This document shows, in pieces, positions 13,581 to 15,843 of a stretch of DNA of 15,843 nucleotides. Below the pieces are notes generated by a model. That model was not told the DNA's origin. It ran no database searches and saw only the letters and a list, made by a program, of their open reading frames with translations. The stretch's first letter is position 1. Each line of letters opens with the position of its first letter. Both the position numbers and the translations under genes were made by a program. The DNA lies in assembly GCA_004296815.1 (NCBI GenBank), contig SCVT01000622.1, positions 1-15,843 of the forward strand, in the 5' to 3' direction. The DNA is from Reyranella sp. GTDB lineage: Bacteria; Pseudomonadota; Alphaproteobacteria; Reyranellales; Reyranellaceae.

Positions 13581-14618
13581 GTGCCCGAACAAACCCTCCC
13601 CTTCACCACCGGACCGGAAGCAGCGCAGGAGCGCCAGCTCGCCGCCCAGCGCGCGCGCCGGCCGGCCGACCCGCTGCTGTCGTTGGTCGTCCCGGTGTTC
13701 AACGAGGAGGATGCGGTCGATCTCTTCATCGACACGGTGACGCCGCTGCTCGACAAGGCCGGGCAGCGCTTCGAGATGGTGTTCGTGAACGACGGCTCGC
13801 GCGACGACACCTTCGCGCGCCTGTTCGACCGGAGCCTGGTCGACCGGCGCATCCGCATCGTCAACCTGTCGCGCAATTTCGGCAAGGAAGCGGCGCTGAC
13901 CGCCGGCATCGACCATGCGAAGGGCGACATCCTCGTCCCGATGGACATCGACCTGCAGGATCCGCCGGAGCTGATCGCCGCCTTCATCGCGCGCTGGCGC
14001 GAGGGCTACGACATCGTCTACGGCATCCGCGCCGCGCGCCACGCCGACACCGCGGCCAAGCGCGTCTCGGCCGGCTGGTTCTATCGGGTGTTCAATTCGA
14101 TGTCGCCGGTGCGCATCCCGCCCAACGTCGGCGACTTCCGGCTGGTCGACCGCCGCGCCGTCGAGGTGCTGCGCCAGCTGCCCGAGCGCAACCGCTTCAT
14201 GAAGGGCCTGTTCGCCTGGGTCGGCTTCAACTCGATCGGCGTGCCCTACGAGCGGCCGCAGCGCGCCGCCGGCACCACCAAGTTCAGCCTGTGGCGGCTG
14301 TGGAACTTCGCGATCGACGGCGTGGTGAGCTTCTCGACCGCGCCGCTGCGCGCCTGGTTCTATGTCGGCGTGGTGATCGCCGCGATCGCCGTCCTCTACG
14401 CGATCTTCATCGTCACCAGAGTGTTGATCCTGGGCATCGACACGCCGGGTTACGCCTCGCTGCTGATCGCCGTCCTGCTGATGGGCGCCATCCAGCTCCT
14501 GTCGCTCGGCATCATCGGCGAGTATCTCGGCCGCCTCTTCCTCGAAGTGAAGGCGCGACCGATCTACGTCGTCGAGGGCGTCTACCAGGACGGCAATATC
14601 GAGCCGCCCAAAGCCTGA
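13581..14618 (+). CDS. GtrB/DPM1-type polyprenyl-phosphate glycosyltransferase
   Basis: A 345-residue family 2 glycosyltransferase with a membrane anchor. The GT-A domain (about 30-250) starts with LLSLVVPVFNEEDAVDLFI, then FVNDGSRDDTF for nucleotide-sugar binding, NLSRNFGKEAALTAGIDHA, and the metal-binding DIDLQDPPEL (122-131). Two transmembrane helices follow at about 258-283 and 292-314, then the IGEYLGRLFLEVKARPIYVV tail typical of GtrB, ArnC-like and DPM1-like enzymes. Such proteins move a sugar from a nucleotide donor to a polyprenyl phosphate on the cytoplasmic face, for later use in cell-envelope glycans or lipid A. The sugar cannot be told. The start is GTG 13581, without a strong ribosome site; about 30 N-terminal residues precede the fold. 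It is followed after 4 nt by the methyltransferase. Confidence 0.92.
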   Translation: MPEQTLPFTTGPEAAQERQLAAQRARRPADPLLSLVVPVFNEEDAVDLFIDTVTPLLDKAGQRFEMVFVNDGSRDDTFARLFDRSLVDRRIRIVNLSRNFGKEAALTAGIDHAKGDILVPMDIDLQDPPELIAAFIARWREGYDIVYGIRAARHADTAAKRVSAGWFYRVFNSMSPVRIPPNVGDFRLVDRRAVEVLRQLPERNRFMKGLFAWVGFNSIGVPYERPQRAAGTTKFSLWRLWNFAIDGVVSFSTAPLRAWFYVGVVIAAIAVLYAIFIVTRVLILGIDTPGYASLLIAVLLMGAIQLLSLGIIGEYLGRLFLEVKARPIYVVEGVYQDGNIEPPKA

Positions 14619-14622
14619 CGAG

Positions 14623-15327
14623 ATGGATCTCAAGGAAGAGGACATCCTCGGTGCCGACATAGGCCGGCATTGGTACTACCGCTCGAAGGCCGCCGCGCTG
14701 CGCCGCGCGGTGTCGGGCATTTCCCCGAGGGGCCTGCTCGACATCGGCGCGGGCTCCGGCTTCTTCTCGCGGCACCTGCTCGAACACACCGCCGCGGAAA
14801 GCGCGCTCTGTGTCGACATCGGCTATCCCGCGGACCGCGACGATGCGGTCGCGGGCAAGCCCGTACGCTTCCGCCGCGACACCGGCCCGACCGACTGCGA
14901 CCTCGTGCTGATGATGGACGTGCTGGAGCATGTCGACGACGATCGCGGCCTCGTCCGGCACTATGCCGAGAAGGTGCCGGCGGGGGCGCATTTCCTGGTG
15001 ACGGTGCCGGCCTTCGCCTTCCTGTGGAGCGGCCACGACGTCTTCCTCGAGCACAAAAGGCGCTACCGCCTGCCGGAGATCGAAGGGACGATGCGCGGTG
15101 CCGGCCTCGAGATCGTGCGCGGCTGCTACTATTTCGGCGCGATCTTTCCGCTCGCCGCAGCGGTTCGCCTCGCCGATCGCAATACGACCGAGCCACGCTC
15201 CAGTCTTGCCAAGCAGGGTGCGCTGACCAACGGCATCCTCACGGCGGCCTGCGCCATCGAGCTGCCGTTCTTCCCGTTCAACCGCCTCGCCGGTCTCTCG
15301 GCCTTCGTGCTCGCAAAGAAGCCGTAG
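14623..15327 (+). CDS. Class I SAM-dependent methyltransferase
   Basis: A 234-residue methyltransferase. Motif I is LLDIGAGSGFFSRHLL (38-53), the motif II acidic residue is D65 in ALCVDIGYP, and motif III-like DLVLMMDVLEHVDDD (93-107) is the hallmark of Methyltransf_11/23 proteins. HFLVTVPAFAFLWSGHD and HKRRYRLPEIEGTMRGAGLE follow, the lid and second half seen in sugar- or lipid-glycan-linked methyltransferases. The C-terminal segment is hydrophobic (AACAIELPFFPFNRLAGLSAFVLA) and may touch the membrane. It starts 4 nt after the glycosyltransferase stop, so the two probably act in one pathway, for example methylating a lipid-linked sugar or intermediate. The acceptor is unknown. Its TAG lies in a hairpin stem directly abutting the convergent ferritin-like gene. 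Confidence 0.88.
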   Translation: MDLKEEDILGADIGRHWYYRSKAAALRRAVSGISPRGLLDIGAGSGFFSRHLLEHTAAESALCVDIGYPADRDDAVAGKPVRFRRDTGPTDCDLVLMMDVLEHVDDDRGLVRHYAEKVPAGAHFLVTVPAFAFLWSGHDVFLEHKRRYRLPEIEGTMRGAGLEIVRGCYYFGAIFPLAAAVRLADRNTTEPRSSLAKQGALTNGILTAACAIELPFFPFNRLAGLSAFVLAKKP

Positions 15328-15342
15328 CTAGGAAGCTGCGGC
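15321..15342 (+). terminator. Hairpin around the methyltransferase stop codon
   Basis: GCCGTAGCT (15321-15329) can pair with AGCTGCGGC (15334-15342) as a 9-bp stem with one U-G wobble and a 4-nt AGGA loop. The stop codon TAG is in the stem. The minus-strand transcript would have an A-C mismatch at the wobble, so the plus strand is favoured. No T-run follows. Confidence 0.35.
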
Positions 15343-15843
15343 GGCGACGTCCTTGCTGACGATGCGTTTGCGCTTGGCGTTGATCTCGCGCAGCACGACC
15401 AGCATCTCCTCGGCGACGATGTCGCCCGGGATGCCGTCGCCCTCGGCCTCGAGCTCCTTCATGTCGACCCACACTGCGTAGAGCGGCGCGGTGCGCGAGG
15501 TGATGATGCCGGCATGCAGCAGGGTCTTGATGAGCACGCGGAAGATGTTGGTGCTCTCCTTGAGCTGGGCGCGGCGGTCGTCGTCGCTGAAGGCCTCCTT
15601 CATCGCGTCGCGCACCCACTGCCAGTCGAGCCCGTACTTGGCGTAGATGACCTGCTTCTGCTCGGCGTTGATCAGGTTGAACAGCAGCATCTGGAAGAGC
15701 TGGGCCGCCCAGTCCTCGACCTTCTTGTGCTCGTCTTCCTTGAGGTGGCCGATCGTGCGCGCCGCCCAGATGCGACCGAAGCGATGATGGAAGGCCTCGT
15801 CGCTCATCACGAGCTGCACCAGCCGGCGCAGCACCGGATCGTT
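15328..15843 (-). CDS. Ferritin-like helical protein, 5' end outside window
   Basis: The last 171 residues of a protein whose start lies beyond the window; the frame is open to the edge, reading NDPVLRRLVQL first. A GTG at 15834 is in frame, but similarity-like sequence continues upstream of it. The protein is all helical and charged: SDEAFHHRFGRIWAARTI, EDEHKKVEDWAAQLFQMLLF, then a long helical stretch ending in EEMLVVLREINAKRKRIV. Two ExxH motifs (E16xxH19 and E36xxH39 in visible numbering) suggest a di-iron ferritin-like fold, but helix order cannot be checked without the missing half. I call it ferritin-like with moderate trust. Its CTA stop directly abuts the methyltransferase stop. Confidence 0.55.
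   Translation of the reverse strand, partial: NDPVLRRLVQLVMSDEAFHHRFGRIWAARTIGHLKEDEHKKVEDWAAQLFQMLLFNLINAEQKQVIYAKYGLDWQWVRDAMKEAFSDDDRRAQLKESTNIFRVLIKTLLHAGIITSRTAPLYAVWVDMKELEAEGDGIPGDIVAEEMLVVLREINAKRKRIVSKDVAAAAS

Overview
This is a very GC-rich, tightly packed stretch of bacterial chromosome. Codon third positions are almost all G or C. The best clue to lineage is the small gene at 13084-13410, a DUF1476 protein matching the zeta subunit that inhibits the F1-ATPase in Alphaproteobacteria. The codon use and the mix of MFS, FAA-hydrolase, VOC and SRPBCC genes fit a free-living, metabolically versatile alphaproteobacterium. I cannot name the genus. I see no rRNA, tRNA, CRISPR array, insertion sequence, phage gene or att site. 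No stretch over 300 bases lacks a gene; the longest gap is 170 bases (13411-13580).

Layout. At 1-2676: the 3' part of an MFS transporter, a convergent TfoX N-terminal-domain protein, a small two-helix membrane protein whose 5' end may carry a frameshift, and a DUF72 protein. At 2703-5736: an ArsR-type regulator with a palindrome over its own start codon, a SRPBCC/AHSA1 protein, a transglutaminase-like protein, a VOC (glyoxalase-fold) protein and a secreted dienelactone-hydrolase-like enzyme. All run rightward, mostly with overlapping ends, and probably form one or two operons. At 5733-7474 (minus): a membrane-anchored class III nucleotidyl cyclase followed after 2 nt by a gamma-glutamylcyclotransferase-like gene. 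At 7540-9248: an HSL-family esterase and a TetR regulator, ending in a strong hairpin. At 9268-10140 (minus): an FAA hydrolase. At 10256-11701: a secreted lectin-fold protein and a convergent HAD phosphatase. At 11754-13410: purB (adenylosuccinate lyase) and, convergent with it, the zeta-type ATPase inhibitor. At 13581-15327: a GtrB/DPM1-type membrane glycosyltransferase and a SAM methyltransferase, probably a lipid-linked sugar or envelope operon. At 15328-15843 (minus): a ferritin-like protein that runs off the window.

How the genes relate. Most are housekeeping or small catabolic units with no shared pathway across the window. The ArsR-SRPBCC-transglutaminase-VOC-DLH run is the most accessory-looking unit; its substrate cannot be read from sequence.

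The two themes most worth attention are regulatory. First, many first-in-operon genes have a -10-like hexamer 6-9 nt before the start codon and no Shine-Dalgarno, suggesting leaderless mRNAs, while internal genes have clear Shine-Dalgarno sites. Second, convergent genes meet with almost no space (twice sharing CTAG as overlapping stops), and at two junctions a hairpin is built around the stop codon. I found no convincing new multi-gene system such as a defence or mobile module.
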